A DNA stretch of 13,572 nt, taken from Prevotella sp. CAG:732. GTDB taxonomy: Bacteria > Bacteroidota > Bacteroidia > Bacteroidales > Bacteroidaceae. Positions within the stretch are counted from its first letter, which is position 1. Each line of letters starts with the position of its first letter. Shown here one piece after another: positions 13,572 through 13,572 of this stretch. The stretch covers positions 1 through 13,572 of the forward strand of contig FR893216.1 in NCBI GenBank assembly GCA_000436035.1. The letters are read 5' to 3'. Made by a program: the position numbers and the translations under genes. The notes under the pieces were generated by a model. That model did no database searches and was not told the origin of the DNA. It saw only the letters and a program-made list of their open reading frames with translations.

Positions 13572-13572
13572 T

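Larger units (their letters stand above)
13270..13572. other. Gene-free 303-base leader region
   Basis: AT-rich non-coding DNA upstream of the DUF4199 gene. It holds the -7 box (13293-13300), a CTAG-rich palindrome with flanking direct repeats (13459-13514) and the right-end inverted repeat (13548-13571). Between about 13305 and 13455 I see no hairpin, RNA gene or convincing reading frame. Confidence 0.7.

Overview
The window is a 13.6 kb chromosomal stretch from a member of the Bacteroidales, most likely Prevotella/Segatella-like. The evidence is threefold. The proteins belong to families and gene orders typical of Bacteroidales: RecF with a DUF721 protein, a dCMP deaminase followed by an S41 protease, DUF4199 with a GT2 enzyme, and a DUF6452/DUF6048-type pair. 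Several genes are preceded by the Bacteroidetes sigma-ABfr -7 box TAnnTTTG, once with a correctly spaced -33 TTTG. Intergenic regions are very AT-rich while the coding DNA is of moderate GC content. No phage, plasmid, defence, CRISPR or complete transposase gene is visible; the content is core housekeeping and cell envelope.

Layout, left to right. (1) 1-136: the end of a repeat (1-24), AT-rich DNA and a well-formed promoter for a plus-strand lipoprotein gene (137-709). (2) A bidirectional hairpin terminator (752-790) separates it from a minus-strand pair, a membrane-anchored TPR protein and lumazine synthase ribH (2047 down to 848). (3) A divergent promoter region (2048-2222) drives that pair leftwards and recF plus a GTG-initiated DUF721 gene rightwards (2223-3657). 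(4) Everything from 3689 to 13269 is on the minus strand. One unit is dCMP deaminase, S41 protease and 5-formyl-THF cyclo-ligase (6425 to 3689), preceded by a cytoplasmic M3 peptidase with its own promoter (8578 to 6494). (5) A run of six closely spaced genes, DUF4199 membrane protein, GT2 polyprenyl-phosphate-type glycosyltransferase, DUF6452 lipoprotein, DUF6048 outer-membrane-type protein, ApbE flavinyltransferase and a Crp/Fnr-family regulator (13269 to 8691), reads from one promoter near 13293. (6) 13270-13572 is a gene-free leader with that promoter, a CTAG-rich palindrome and a second copy of the left-end repeat.

How the genes fit together: the dCMP deaminase makes dUMP and the cyclo-ligase returns 5-formyl-THF to the active folate pool, so both feed thymidylate synthesis, with an envelope protease between them. 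The six-gene run is mostly envelope functions: a lipid-linked sugar donor, a lipoprotein, a probable beta-barrel and exported protein flavinylation. It ends in a regulator that lacks the usual cAMP-contact residues.

I did not find a convincing new defence or mobile system. The most notable non-coding signals are the 24-bp inverted repeats at the two ends of the window (22/24 identical), which look like insertion sequence ends, the CTAG palindrome flanked by direct repeats, and several degenerate short repeats that have run into gene ends, including the recF and crp stop codons.
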